Both the position numbers and the translations under genes were made by a program. 64,000 bases of DNA, from NCBI RefSeq assembly GCF_000016345.1, contig NC_009379.1, forward strand, positions 1 through 64,000, in the 5' to 3' direction. The notes beneath the pieces were generated by a model, which was not told where the DNA came from, did no database searches, and saw only the letters and a program-made list of their open reading frames with translations. This stretch comes from Polynucleobacter asymbioticus QLW-P1DMWA-1. Lineage in GTDB: Bacteria; Pseudomonadota; Gammaproteobacteria; Burkholderiales; Burkholderiaceae. This document shows, one piece after another, positions 10,721 to 19,033 of this stretch (position 1 is its first letter; each line of letters starts with the position of its first letter).

Positions 10721-11734
10721 TTATTGTTGCGCGCAAGCCCAACCTAAATCGGCAAGTGCCCCGGCCTTTTTACCATTCTCGATCGCGTCACTGGCATTGG
10801 CATTGCCATCCATTGCCCGTTTGGTAATGCCGTGCAAAATGGCTGAAATTCGGAAGAGGTTGTAAGCCATAAGGAAGGGCCAGTGTTCGGCTATTGGCCG
10901 ACCTATCCGCTTTTCATACATGGCGATATATTCAGCCTCGCTTGGAATCCCAAGACTTTTTAAATCTAAGCCCTGTATTCCGCGCCACAAGGTGGGGGCT
11001 ATCCTCCAGGCCATGCATTGATAGGCAAAATCAGCCAATGGATTGCCTAAGGTTGAAAGCTCCCAATCCAATACCCCGATAACGCGTAATTCAGTTTTAT
11101 GAAAAATCAAGTTATCCATACGAAAATCGCCGTGGATTAGAGAGGTTTCGTCTTCATTAGGAATATTTTCTGGCAACCAATCCATTAGTTTATTTAATGA
11201 GTCAGGTATGGGAATGTTGGCATCACGCACTTGCCTTGACCAACGGGCAATTTGCCTTGAAAAGTAATTTCCTGGTTTTCCAAAACTTTCCAATCCAAGC
11301 GCAACATAGTCAAGTTTATGAATTGCAGCGATAGTGCGATTCATTTCTTCGTAAAGCGTATGGCGTTCAGTTGCCTGGAGTTGCGTAAGTGACTGGTCAA
11401 TAAAAACACGACCATCTAAATATTCCATCACGAAAAACGCCGTACCGATGATGCTTTCATCCTCGCAGTAAGCAAGCATTTGGGGTACTGGAACATTAGT
11501 GTTGGCGAGAGCCTTCATTACTCGATATTCTCTGTCTACTGCGTGGGCTGAAGGCAATAAGACGCCCCCCGGTTTTTTTCTGAGAACGTAATGCTTGCTG
11601 CCACTACTGATTTTATAAGTAGGGTTTGATTGTCCGCCAGTCAGTTGGCTAAGCCCTATAGGACCATCTGTCAGTCCAATATCCTTGAGATAGTTAGAAA
11701 GCTGCTCTTGAAAAACGACGGTTTCGGAAGACAT
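10721..11734 (-). CDS. APH-family kinase (ACAD10/11 N-terminal or LvaA-like)
   Basis: A 337-residue aminoglycoside/choline-kinase-fold phosphotransferase. Visible motifs are the ATP-side LTGGQSNPTYKI, the catalytic loop LIHGDFRMDNLIFH and the metal-binding GVLDWELSTLGNPLADFAY, so it should be active. This subfamily matches the kinase domain of ACAD10/11 and P. putida LvaA, which phosphorylate 4-hydroxyacyl-CoA. I chose the ATG at 11734; a TTG 39 bases upstream would overlap the SDR gene. It is the last gene of the minus-strand unit ACAD-SDR-APH, 7 bases after the SDR stop. Substrate assignment is inference from family and neighbours; antibiotic resistance is unlikely. Confidence 0.88.
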   Translation of the reverse strand: MSSETVVFQEQLSNYLKDIGLTDGPIGLSQLTGGQSNPTYKISSGSKHYVLRKKPGGVLLPSAHAVDREYRVMKALANTNVPVPQMLAYCEDESIIGTAFFVMEYLDGRVFIDQSLTQLQATERHTLYEEMNRTIAAIHKLDYVALGLESFGKPGNYFSRQIARWSRQVRDANIPIPDSLNKLMDWLPENIPNEDETSLIHGDFRMDNLIFHKTELRVIGVLDWELSTLGNPLADFAYQCMAWRIAPTLWRGIQGLDLKSLGIPSEAEYIAMYEKRIGRPIAEHWPFLMAYNLFRISAILHGITKRAMDGNANASDAIENGKKAGALADLGWACAQQ

Positions 11735-11741
11735 CTTTTTC

Positions 11742-12512
11742 TTAAAGCCCGCTGATGAGGTGCCCGCTGTCAACCACGAGAGTCGTGCCTGTCATAGCTT
11801 TACTTGCATCTGAGGCCAACAACAAAAGTGGACCATTGAGATCCTCTAGGTTATTAAAACGCCGCGTAGGAATGCGGGTCAGAATTTTCTGTCCTGCCTC
11901 ACTTAATAAAAAATCTCGATTGAGATCGGTAATAACATAGCCGGGTAAAAGTGCATTTACACGAATCTCTTGCCGCGCCAACTCTAAAGCCATCACCTTG
12001 GTACTTTGAATAACCCCTGCTTTGGAAATGACATAAGGGGCAACACCACCAATAATTCGCTCACCCAAAATGGAAGCGACATTCACAATATTTCCAGGGG
12101 TGTTGGTGGCGGCAAGTCTTCTAGCTGCCTCGGTTGCAACGAGCCAAGACCCTTTTAGATTGGTATCTATTACTCGATCCCAATCTTCCTCAGTTTGATC
12201 AAGAAGTTTGCGGTTGACGCTCATGCCAGCATTGTTAATGATGATTGTTGGCATGTCCCAATGTGTTAGCTCATCAAAACACCGAACAACACTTTTGTTA
12301 TTTGTTACATCCAACTCAAAAGCTTTGGCTTGTCCACCAAGTCCAGTGATTTCATCAACCACGGATTGCAGTTGATCAACCCGCCGGGAAGCAAGAGCTA
12401 CCTTTGCGCCTGCCTGAGCCAATAGAATGGCGCAGTGTTTGCCAATGCCGCTAGACGCACCCGTTATAAAAGCGGTTTTATTATCCAATCGAAACAGCTG
12501 ATTGATATCCAT
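11742..12512 (-). CDS. Short-chain dehydrogenase/reductase (SDR)
   Basis: Classical SDR of 256 residues from the ATG at 12512. It has the NAD(P)-binding TGASSGIG near 18-25, the NNAG motif (IIINNAGMS near 92-100), a catalytic Ser in NVASILGE, and YVISK (Tyr/Lys catalytic pair) near 160. The ATG shares one base with the TGA of the upstream acyl-CoA dehydrogenase gene, so the two are coupled; a GTG codon lies one codon earlier. Together with the kinase it forms a three-gene catabolic unit. In the Lva pathway an SDR (LvaD) reduces the 4-oxoacyl-CoA to 4-hydroxyacyl-CoA, a role that would fit but is not proven. Confidence 0.9.
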   Translation of the reverse strand: MDINQLFRLDNKTAFITGASSGIGKHCAILLAQAGAKVALASRRVDQLQSVVDEITGLGGQAKAFELDVTNNKSVVRCFDELTHWDMPTIIINNAGMSVNRKLLDQTEEDWDRVIDTNLKGSWLVATEAARRLAATNTPGNIVNVASILGERIIGGVAPYVISKAGVIQSTKVMALELARQEIRVNALLPGYVITDLNRDFLLSEAGQKILTRIPTRRFNNLEDLNGPLLLLASDASKAMTGTTLVVDSGHLISGL

Positions 12513-13681
12513 CACTTAGATTCTTTGTTTCCAATAAGTTTGCGAGCCATACTCCAGCGATGTACTTCGCTTGGGCCATCATAGATGCGGAAGCCCCGCA
12601 TATCTTTGAATATTTTCATCAACGCTGTTTCACCGGTAACACCCTGGCCACCTAAAATTTGTACACAGCGATCTACTACGCGCCACTCAGCTTCAGAACA
12701 AACAACCTTGGCACGACTCGATTCATAATTGCAGCGCTGGCCTTGGTCTAACAGCCAAGCAGTTTGCAATATATGTAGTCTGGATGTTTGTAGATCCATA
12801 TCGTTATCTGCCAACATGAAGCCTACGCCTTCATGTGCGCCTAAAATTTTCCCAAAAGCTTCTCTTTGTTGTGCGTAGGCAATTGCTATATCTTGAGCTC
12901 GGCGCGCTTGCCCAAGCCAGCGCATGCAGTGTGTCAGTCGGGCTGGCGCCAAACGCACCTGAGCATATTTAAATCCTTTACCAAACTCACCTAAGATATT
13001 TTTAGCTGGAACGCGCAAATTCGTAAACTGCAAAACTCCATGTCCGCCAGTAAAGCAACTGTCCATTGCGTCCATATTGCGAACAAGCTCTATTCCAGGC
13101 ACATTCATATCAGAGAGAAACATAGTGGCAGTGCCGTCTTCACCGAGCGCCATGATAATTACGAAATCTGCCCCTTCGGCCCCAGTGATAAACCACTTGC
13201 GTCCATTGATGAGATAGTCGTCACCGTCTTTGATTGCGGTAGTTGCCAGCATGGAGGGGTCTGAACCTGCTCCGGGGGCTGGTTCTGTCATTGCAAAGCA
13301 AGAACGAATTTTTCCCTGAGCTAGTGGCTTTAGCCAACGCTCTTTCTGCTCAGGAGTAGCAACCTCTTCCATCAAATGAATATTCCCCTCATCGGGTGCG
13401 TGAATATTCATGGCTATTGGACCCAAACAGGAGTAGCCAGCCTCTTCAAAGATTACTGCTTTCTCTACGTGGCTTAATCCTAGGCCGCCCATCTCAATTG
13501 AAGCGTGTGGTGTTAGTAGGCCCTCTTTACGGGCAAGCTCGATGAGATCTTTGCGCAACTCTTCGGATGGTCCATGCTCATTTTGTCGTGGATCTTTTTC
13601 GAGCGGAATAACTTGTTCGAGAATGAATGCTCGCGTACGATCCCGCAGCGCTTCTAGTTTGGGCGTTAAGGAGAAATCCAT
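12512..13681 (-). CDS. Acyl-CoA dehydrogenase, ACAD10/11-like
   Basis: FAD-dependent acyl-CoA dehydrogenase family protein of 389 residues from the ATG at 13681 (MDFSLTPKLEAL); the open frame extends 26 codons further but that part looks non-coding. Family motifs are FAMTEPAPGAGSDP near 129-142, WFITGAEGADFVI near 163-175 and the C-terminal RIYDGPSEVHRWSMAR near 365-380. Where classical enzymes of the MCAD type carry catalytic Glu in Y-E-G, this protein has Asp368 in Y-D-G, as in ACAD10/11-type enzymes. It is the promoter-proximal gene of the minus-strand operon with the SDR and kinase and is divergent from the TauE/SafE gene. Confidence 0.92.
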   Translation of the reverse strand: MDFSLTPKLEALRDRTRAFILEQVIPLEKDPRQNEHGPSEELRKDLIELARKEGLLTPHASIEMGGLGLSHVEKAVIFEEAGYSCLGPIAMNIHAPDEGNIHLMEEVATPEQKERWLKPLAQGKIRSCFAMTEPAPGAGSDPSMLATTAIKDGDDYLINGRKWFITGAEGADFVIIMALGEDGTATMFLSDMNVPGIELVRNMDAMDSCFTGGHGVLQFTNLRVPAKNILGEFGKGFKYAQVRLAPARLTHCMRWLGQARRAQDIAIAYAQQREAFGKILGAHEGVGFMLADNDMDLQTSRLHILQTAWLLDQGQRCNYESSRAKVVCSEAEWRVVDRCVQILGGQGVTGETALMKIFKDMRGFRIYDGPSEVHRWSMARKLIGNKESK

Positions 13682-13783
13682 GATTTGATTGTAATAGTAG
13701 CTAAATGTGAAATGACATTTATAAATTCCTTTCGCTAAAATAATCTTTGAATAAGGCAATCTCGTAAGACCTTAAGATTTTTT

Positions 13784-14575
13784 TTGATTGGGCCTCCCAT
13801 CGAATTTTCCATTTACATCTGGCCACTGCTTTTTTGCGCAGCATTTTTTGCTGGCCTAGTTGATGCTGTTGCAGGCGGAGGTGGTCTCATCCAAGTCCCC
13901 GCCCTTTTTGCAGCCTATCCCGACGTTCCTCCGGCAACTTTGCTTTCTACCAACAAGCTTGCCTCTGTTGGGGGAACCCTGAATGCTGCTCGTAAATTTC
14001 TTCGACACGTTTCTTTGCCTTGGGCGGTGGTTGGTCCTGCGATCGTGGCTGCTTTTGTAGGCTCCCTTATGGGGGCGAACGCTGTAAGTCATTTTCCTGC
14101 CGAGCCTTTGCGTAAAGCGCTTCCCTTCGTTTTAGTATTTTTATTAATCTATACCTGGTTTCAGCCTTCCCTAGGCGAGGCCCATGCGCCAAAAGAAGTA
14201 AGCCACTATCAAAAATTTAAAGCTTTACTTCTTGGCCTCACTATTGGTTTTTATGATGGATTCTTTGGTCCTGGCACAGGAAGTTTTCTATTGTTTGGAT
14301 TTGTGCGTTTCTTTGGATTTGATTTTTTGCATGCATCTGCAGCAACTAAGCTCGTTAACGTTTCCACCAATCTTGCAGCAATACTGATGTTGGCTAGCTT
14401 GGGCCAAATTAATTGGCCGCTTGGGTTTGTCATGATGATCGCCAATATTGCAGGCAGTCAGTTTGGCAGCCGTCTTGCAATTAAGCATGGGAGTGGATTT
14501 GTTAGGAAGGTATTCCTAGTAATTGTGAGCGCCCTTATTCTGAAGTCTGCTTGGAACGCATATTTCTTGAATTAA
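13784..14575 (+). CDS. TauE/SafE family sulfite/organic anion permease
   Basis: A 263-residue polytopic membrane protein with about seven to eight hydrophobic segments. The pattern FFAGLVDAVAGGGGLIQVPAL near 20-40, STNKLASVGGTLNA near 56-69 and the second-half repeat TIGFYDGFFGPGTGSFLLF with SAATKLVNVSTNLAA is the TauE/SafE (DUF81) signature. Members export or import sulfite, sulfoacetate or other anions; the substrate here is unknown. The start used is TTG at 13784, because no ATG is available before the first membrane segment. It is transcribed divergently from the acyl-CoA dehydrogenase operon across about 100 bases that must hold both promoters. Confidence 0.85.
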   Translation: MIGPPIEFSIYIWPLLFCAAFFAGLVDAVAGGGGLIQVPALFAAYPDVPPATLLSTNKLASVGGTLNAARKFLRHVSLPWAVVGPAIVAAFVGSLMGANAVSHFPAEPLRKALPFVLVFLLIYTWFQPSLGEAHAPKEVSHYQKFKALLLGLTIGFYDGFFGPGTGSFLLFGFVRFFGFDFLHASAATKLVNVSTNLAAILMLASLGQINWPLGFVMMIANIAGSQFGSRLAIKHGSGFVRKVFLVIVSALILKSAWNAYFLN

Positions 14576-14626
14576 ATCATATACTTATAAAGCAACCGAT
14601 TGTTTTACTAGTATTTTTTTGGGTTT

Positions 14627-14642
14627 TGTTTCACGTGAAACA
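14627..14642. other. parS centromere site 1 (mnmG promoter region)
   Basis: The 16-base palindrome TGTTTCACGTGAAACA is an exact match to the conserved bacterial parS sequence bound by ParB. It lies 40 bases upstream of the mnmG ATG and about 3.4 kb before parB, within the usual distance of parAB from their sites. It overlaps a candidate -35 element (TTCACG 14630-14635) for mnmG. The match is seen directly; ParB binding is inferred from the family. Confidence 0.93.
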
Positions 14643-14658
14643 AACAAAATGCTATGAT
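14630..14658 (+). promoter_or_regulatory. Candidate mnmG promoter overlapping parS
   Basis: TTCACG at 14630-14635 and TATGAT at 14653-14658 are spaced 17 bases, a plausible sigma-70 promoter starting transcription near 14665, shortly before the GAGG ribosome binding site (14672-14675) and ATG of mnmG. The -35 hexamer is inside parS site 1, so ParB occupancy could affect transcription. This is a sequence match only. Confidence 0.45.
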
Positions 14659-14681
14659 CATCGCCCTATCTGAGGCAAATC

Positions 14682-16601
14682 ATGCGTTATTCCAAAAATT
14701 TCGATGTCATCGTAGTGGGCGGCGGTCACGCTGGGACTGAAGCTGCTCTAGCATCAGCACGCATGGGCTGCGACACCCTACTGATTACCCATAGCATTGA
14801 GAATTTAGGCGCAATGAGCTGCAACCCATCAATTGGTGGAATTGGCAAAGGACACCTAGTTAAAGAAATTGATGCTATGGGCGGCGCCATGGCGGCGGCT
14901 ACCGATGAGGCAGGAATTCAATTTCGCATTCTCAATTCGAGCAAGGGTCCTGCAGTGAGAGCTACTCGCGCCCAAGGCGATCGAGTTTTATATAAGGCCG
15001 CAATACGCCGTCGCTTGGAAAATCAGCCCAATTTATCCTTGTTTCAGGCTGCAGTCGATGATCTTTTGGTTAAAGGTGATGAAGTCCAGGGCGTTGTTAC
15101 TCAAATGGGTCTGGAGTTTATGGCCAAAAAGGTAGTTTTAACAGCCGGCACCTTTTTAGATGGCAAGATTCACGTTGGACTAAATAATTATGCTGGCGGA
15201 CGCGCGGGTGATCCTGCCGCCGTTTCTCTCTCTGCCCGATTAAAGGAATTAAAACTTCCTCAGGGGAGATTAAAAACCGGCACTCCACCCCGTATTGATG
15301 GCAGAACAATTGATTTTTCAGTCATGCTGGAGCAGCCGGGCGATTTAGATCCCGTCCCAGTCTTCTCTTATTTGGGCCGTCCCGAGCAGCATCCTAAACA
15401 GGTTCCTTGCTGGATTTCCCATACTAATGAGCAAACCCACGACATTATTCGTGGAGGCTTAGACCGCTCTCCAATGTATACCGGTGTGATTGAAGGGGTT
15501 GGCCCACGCTATTGCCCTTCTATTGAGGACAAAATCCATCGTTTTGCCTCGAGAAATAGTCACCAAATCTTTTTAGAGCCTGAGGGCCTAACCACAAATG
15601 AGTTCTATCCCAATGGAATTTCAACTAGCCTGCCTTTTGATGTTCAGTGGGAATTGGTACGCAGCATCCGCGGTCTAGAATCTGCGGTAATTGTGCGCCC
15701 TGGCTATGCTATTGAGTACGATTTCTTTGATCCGCGCCACTTGCGCCATAGTTTAGAGACTAAGGCCATTGGCGGATTGTATTTTGCGGGTCAGATTAAT
15801 GGCACAACGGGTTATGAAGAGGCTGCCGCCCAAGGGATGTTAGCCGGTATTAATGCGGGCCTAGCAGCCCAAGGCAAAGAGGCTTGGTTGCCAAAGCGTA
15901 GTGAGTCTTATATTGGCGTCTTGGTGGATGATCTGATTACCCGCGGCGTTCAGGAACCCTACCGAATGTTTACTAGTCGAGCTGAATACCGTTTAAGTCT
16001 TCGCGAAGACAATGCGGACATGCGTTTAACCGCCATTGGTAGAGATTTGGGCTTGGTTGACGACTATCGTTGGGAGGTCTTTTGCAGAAAACAGGAAGCT
16101 GTTTCACGTGAAACATCTCGCCTGAAGGATATTTGGGTTGGACCAAAACATGAGATCGCCCCCCTAGTGACGCAACTTTTGGGACAAGAGCTATCGCATG
16201 AGTGCAACTTAACCGAGCTTTTGCGCCGCCCCGGCATTACTTATGAAGCAATCACCGCTCTCGGCAATCGGATTTGGGCACCGGAATCATTGGATGATGA
16301 TCTTGGTTTGGCTGCACAAATTAGCGACCAGGTGGAGATTTCGGTTAAATATCAGGGTTATATAGAGCGTCAGGCAGTAGAAATTGCGCGACAAGAGCAC
16401 AACGAAACTTTTCCCCTTCCGGAGGGTTTGGATTATTCGCAGGTTCTAGGCCTTTCTAAGGAGGTTCAACAAAAGCTGAATCTCCATAAGCCCGAAACTT
16501 TGGGCCAAGCAGGACGAATTTCGGGGGTTACTCCAGCAGCGCTATCTTTACTGTTGGTGCATCTTAAAAAAGGCTTGGGCCGCACTCAAGAGACGATATG
16601 A
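14682..16601 (+). CDS. mnmG: tRNA uridine-5-carboxymethylaminomethyl modification enzyme MnmG (GidA)
   Basis: With MnmE it installs the carboxymethylaminomethyl group on the wobble uridine of several tRNAs, using FAD. The 639-residue protein starts with the FAD-binding [19 protein letters not shown] (about 11-29), has the [22 protein letters not shown] segment (about 46-67) and the second signature [24 protein letters not shown] (about 368-391), followed by an intact C-terminal MnmE/tRNA-binding region. Start ATG has GAGG six bases upstream. It overlaps rsmG by 4 bases and heads the mnmG-rsmG-parA-parB unit. A second exact parS site lies inside the reading frame at 16100-16115, encoding VSRET. 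Confidence 0.98.
   Translation: MRYSKNFDVIVVGGGHAGTEAALASARMGCDTLLITHSIENLGAMSCNPSIGGIGKGHLVKEIDAMGGAMAAATDEAGIQFRILNSSKGPAVRATRAQGDRVLYKAAIRRRLENQPNLSLFQAAVDDLLVKGDEVQGVVTQMGLEFMAKKVVLTAGTFLDGKIHVGLNNYAGGRAGDPAAVSLSARLKELKLPQGRLKTGTPPRIDGRTIDFSVMLEQPGDLDPVPVFSYLGRPEQHPKQVPCWISHTNEQTHDIIRGGLDRSPMYTGVIEGVGPRYCPSIEDKIHRFASRNSHQIFLEPEGLTTNEFYPNGISTSLPFDVQWELVRSIRGLESAVIVRPGYAIEYDFFDPRHLRHSLETKAIGGLYFAGQINGTTGYEEAAAQGMLAGINAGLAAQGKEAWLPKRSESYIGVLVDDLITRGVQEPYRMFTSRAEYRLSLREDNADMRLTAIGRDLGLVDDYRWEVFCRKQEAVSRETSRLKDIWVGPKHEIAPLVTQLLGQELSHECNLTELLRRPGITYEAITALGNRIWAPESLDDDLGLAAQISDQVEISVKYQGYIERQAVEIARQEHNETFPLPEGLDYSQVLGLSKEVQQKLNLHKPETLGQAGRISGVTPAALSLLLVHLKKGLGRTQETI
16100..16115. other. parS centromere site 2 (inside mnmG)
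   Basis: A second exact copy of TGTTTCACGTGAAACA, 1473 bases from site 1 and within the mnmG coding sequence, where it is read as the codons for C-terminal-domain residues VSRET. A perfect 16-base palindrome inside a coding frame, identical to the site upstream of the gene, is very unlikely by chance and supports use as a ParB nucleation site. Confidence 0.93.
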
Positions 16602-17266
16602 CCGAAGGATTGCTGGCCTTAGGTATAGAGCAATTAGGACTAGATTTAAGCCCCCAAAATGTTGCTGACTTAGAGCTTTTTTTGCAAGAAATGACACGTT
16701 GGAATCAGGTTCATAATTTGACTGCAATCGATAATGAGGAAGGGTCTATACGGCTACATCTCATTGATTCTATTGCAGTTTTGCCTGTCATGAGACGTTT
16801 TCTTCCACAGCAAAATCCTAAAATTGCAGACTTAGGTTCCGGTGGTGGCTTGCCAGCGATACCTATTGCCATTGTTGAGCCAAATTGGCGCCTTACTCTG
16901 ATCGAGGCTATTCGTAAGAAGACGGCTTTTTTGCAGCATGTGCGCGGCAAGCTAAAACTTAAAAACATTGAAGTCATAAGTGATAGAGTAGAAAATGTTG
17001 CATTGCAACAATCTGGGCAATTTGATGCAGTCATTTCCCGCGCTTTTACTAATTTAGCCCGATTCCTTGATCTTTCTCTTCCCCTGCTAAAGCCTGATGG
17101 GCTTGTATTTGCCATGAAGGCAAAACGGGCTGATGAGGAAATGCAAAATGTATCAATGCAAGATTGGCATTTATTGGCTGATGAGCCTTTGCACATCCCT
17201 AATCTAGCAGTAGAGCGACGCCTTTTAGTTCTCACCCCCGTGAGAAAATTACCACTCCCCATCTAA
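16598..17266 (+). CDS. rsmG: 16S rRNA (guanine527-N7)-methyltransferase RsmG (GidB)
   Basis: Methylates N7 of G527 in 16S rRNA using S-adenosylmethionine; loss commonly gives low-level streptomycin resistance. The 222-residue protein has the SAM-binding motif [18 protein letters not shown] near 75-92, the HNLTAI segment near 38-43 and [12 protein letters not shown] near 144-155, all typical of the family. Its ATG overlaps the mnmG stop by four bases (ATGA), showing translational coupling. parA follows 17 bases later. Length and motifs are normal. Confidence 0.97.
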   Translation: MTEGLLALGIEQLGLDLSPQNVADLELFLQEMTRWNQVHNLTAIDNEEGSIRLHLIDSIAVLPVMRRFLPQQNPKIADLGSGGGLPAIPIAIVEPNWRLTLIEAIRKKTAFLQHVRGKLKLKNIEVISDRVENVALQQSGQFDAVISRAFTNLARFLDLSLPLLKPDGLVFAMKAKRADEEMQNVSMQDWHLLADEPLHIPNLAVERRLLVLTPVRKLPLPI

Positions 17267-17283
17267 GTAAAACTAAAGCAACC

Positions 17284-18054
17284 ATGGCAAAAATATTCTG
17301 TATTGCAAATCAAAAAGGCGGGGTTGGTAAAACGACTACAGCTGTTAATTTAGCCGCAGGTTTAGCTGGACTTCAACAGCGTGTTTTACTCGTTGACTTA
17401 GACCCCCAAGGCAATGCCACCATGGGCTCTGGCATAGAAAAAGCAGATTTAACAACCAGCGTTTATCAGGTGTTGATTGGTCTTGCATCTGTAAAGGAGT
17501 GTTCCAAGCAATGCGAAAGCTCTGGTTATGACGTGCTTCCGGCCAACCGCGATTTAGCAGGCGCTGAAATTGAATTAGTAGATTTAGATACGCGTGAAGC
17601 TCGCCTAAAAGATGCCCTTTCTCAGGTTATTGATGACTATGATTTTATTTTGATCGACTGCCCACCTGCATTGTCTTTATTAACGCTCAATGGTTTATGC
17701 GCAGCTAATGGCGTGATTGTTCCAATGCAGTGCGAGTACTTTGCATTGGAAGGCTTGTCAGATTTGGTGAACACGATCAAACAAGTTCACGCAAATTTAA
17801 ATCCAGATTTAGTCATCATTGGTTTATTGCGCGTCATGTTCGACGCGCGCATGACCTTGCAGCAGCAAGTGTCCGATCAATTGCTTGAGCATTTTGGCGA
17901 CAAGGTTTTCAAAACAATTATTCCGCGTAATGTGCGTCTTGCAGAAGCCCCATCTTATGGACTTCCTGGCGTAGCTTTTGATAAGTCTTCACGCGGTGCA
18001 AAAGCGTACTTAGAGTTTGGTGCCGAGATGGTTGAGCGCATTAAACAAATGTAA
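17284..18054 (+). CDS. parA: Chromosome partitioning ATPase ParA (Soj)
   Basis: Walker-type ATPase that positions chromosome origins with ParB and parS. The 256-residue, short chromosomal (Soj-like) form begins with the deviant Walker A KGGVGKTTTAVNLA at about 10-23. It has Walker A' LLVDLDPQGNAT near 35-46 and the Walker B-like FILIDCPPALSLLTLN near 119-134. There is no N-terminal DNA-binding domain as in plasmid ParA proteins. It lies 17 bases after rsmG and 20 bases before parB. The two nearby parS sites complete a full ParABS system. Confidence 0.98.
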   Translation: MAKIFCIANQKGGVGKTTTAVNLAAGLAGLQQRVLLVDLDPQGNATMGSGIEKADLTTSVYQVLIGLASVKECSKQCESSGYDVLPANRDLAGAEIELVDLDTREARLKDALSQVIDDYDFILIDCPPALSLLTLNGLCAANGVIVPMQCEYFALEGLSDLVNTIKQVHANLNPDLVIIGLLRVMFDARMTLQQQVSDQLLEHFGDKVFKTIIPRNVRLAEAPSYGLPGVAFDKSSRGAKAYLEFGAEMVERIKQM

Positions 18055-18074
18055 TTTTTGAAAGATTAAAGATC

Positions 18075-18965
18075 ATGGTTGCCATTAAGAAAAAAGGTTT
18101 AGGTAGGGGTTTGGAGGCCTTGCTAGGAGAAAAGACTTCAGCAGTTAGCCCTTCTACCGATATCAATCGCTTGCCCTTAACAGCGTTACAGGCAGGCAAG
18201 TATCAGCCGCGTCAAAAAATGGAGGCGGGAGCCTTGCAAGAATTGGCTGAGAGCATTCGCGAGCAAGGCATCATGCAGCCGCTGTTGGTTCGCTTAGTTG
18301 GACCGGGTAAATATGAAATTATTGCCGGCGAGCGACGTTTTCGTGCGGCTACGATTGCTGGTCTTAAGGAGGTGCCAGTACTGGTATCTGGCGCTGACGA
18401 TGAGGCAGCAGCAGCTATGGCGCTAGTAGAAAATATGCAGCGAGAGGATTTAAATCCGCTTGAAGAATCACAAGGATTGGCGCGCTTGATTGAAGAGTTT
18501 GGATTTACCCATGAACAGGCTGCCAAAGCAGTAGGTAAGTCTCGTAGTGCAATTACAAACTTGTTGCGCCTTATTCAGCTTGCTAAGCCAGTTCAGTCGA
18601 TGTTGCTGGCGGGTGATATCGACATGGGCCATGCCCGCGCACTACTTCCCCTTCCAGGAGCAAGCCAGGTGGCATTGGCGCAAAGAATCGCGGCTCAGGG
18701 CTTATCAGTTCGTGAGGCCGAAAGAATGACTGCAGCTTTGGTGATTGCGGGCGGGCAAATAGGCGACAAAAAAACTAATGGCAAAGGCGGCTCGGCCTCC
18801 TCAAGCAAGGACCCAGATATGCGTCGCCTTACTCAAGAGATTGCCGATTTAATAGGCCTGAACACGGAATTTAAGCTTAAAGGCAAAGGCGGCGAGCTTC
18901 GAATTCACTTTAGCCAATTTGATGAGCTTGATTCCCTATTAAAAAAATTAGGGGTTCAATCCTAA
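18075..18965 (+). CDS. parB: Chromosome partitioning protein ParB
   Basis: CTP-dependent DNA clamp that loads at parS and spreads along DNA. The 296-residue protein starts KKKGLGRGLEALLGE (ParA-stimulating N-terminus). The ParB/Srx domain includes QPRQKMEAGALQELAESI and the CTP-binding GERRFRAA motif near 86-93. A helix-turn-helix segment follows, THEQAAKAVGKSRSAITNLLRL about 147-168, then a C-terminal dimerisation domain after a Gly/Ser-rich linker (about 235-250). Fits the two exact parS copies in this same locus. It is the last gene before the ATP synthase operon. Confidence 0.98.
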   Translation: MVAIKKKGLGRGLEALLGEKTSAVSPSTDINRLPLTALQAGKYQPRQKMEAGALQELAESIREQGIMQPLLVRLVGPGKYEIIAGERRFRAATIAGLKEVPVLVSGADDEAAAAMALVENMQREDLNPLEESQGLARLIEEFGFTHEQAAKAVGKSRSAITNLLRLIQLAKPVQSMLLAGDIDMGHARALLPLPGASQVALAQRIAAQGLSVREAERMTAALVIAGGQIGDKKTNGKGGSASSSKDPDMRRLTQEIADLIGLNTEFKLKGKGGELRIHFSQFDELDSLLKKLGVQS

Positions 18966-18992
18966 CAAGGTTTAAAAATGTCCCCAAATCCT

Positions 18993-19021
18993 TTGACATA
19001 TTGCACTGCACACTTTAAACT
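18993..19021 (+). promoter_or_regulatory. Candidate promoter for the atp operon
   Basis: TTGACA at 18993-18998 is a perfect -35 hexamer, followed after 17 bases by TAAACT at 19016-19021 (four of six matches to TATAAT). It sits in the short parB-atpI gap. Predicted transcription would begin almost at the atpI TTG start, giving a very short or no leader for atpI. Confidence 0.4.
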
Positions 19022-19033
19022 TTCGGGGCTAAA

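Noticed and set aside
10721..11734. APH-family gene as an antibiotic-resistance kinase
   Set aside because: Its context with ACAD and SDR genes and its sequence type match the ACAD10/11-LvaA kinase group rather than aminoglycoside-modifying enzymes.
13682..13759. N-terminal extension of the acyl-CoA dehydrogenase
   Set aside because: The additional 26 residues are unlike the family and run into the divergent promoter region; the ATG at 13681 gives the normal start.
16711..17262. 183-codon minus-strand frame opposite rsmG
   Set aside because: The plus strand encodes a well-conserved RsmG; the antisense frame is low-complexity and lacks a ribosome binding site.
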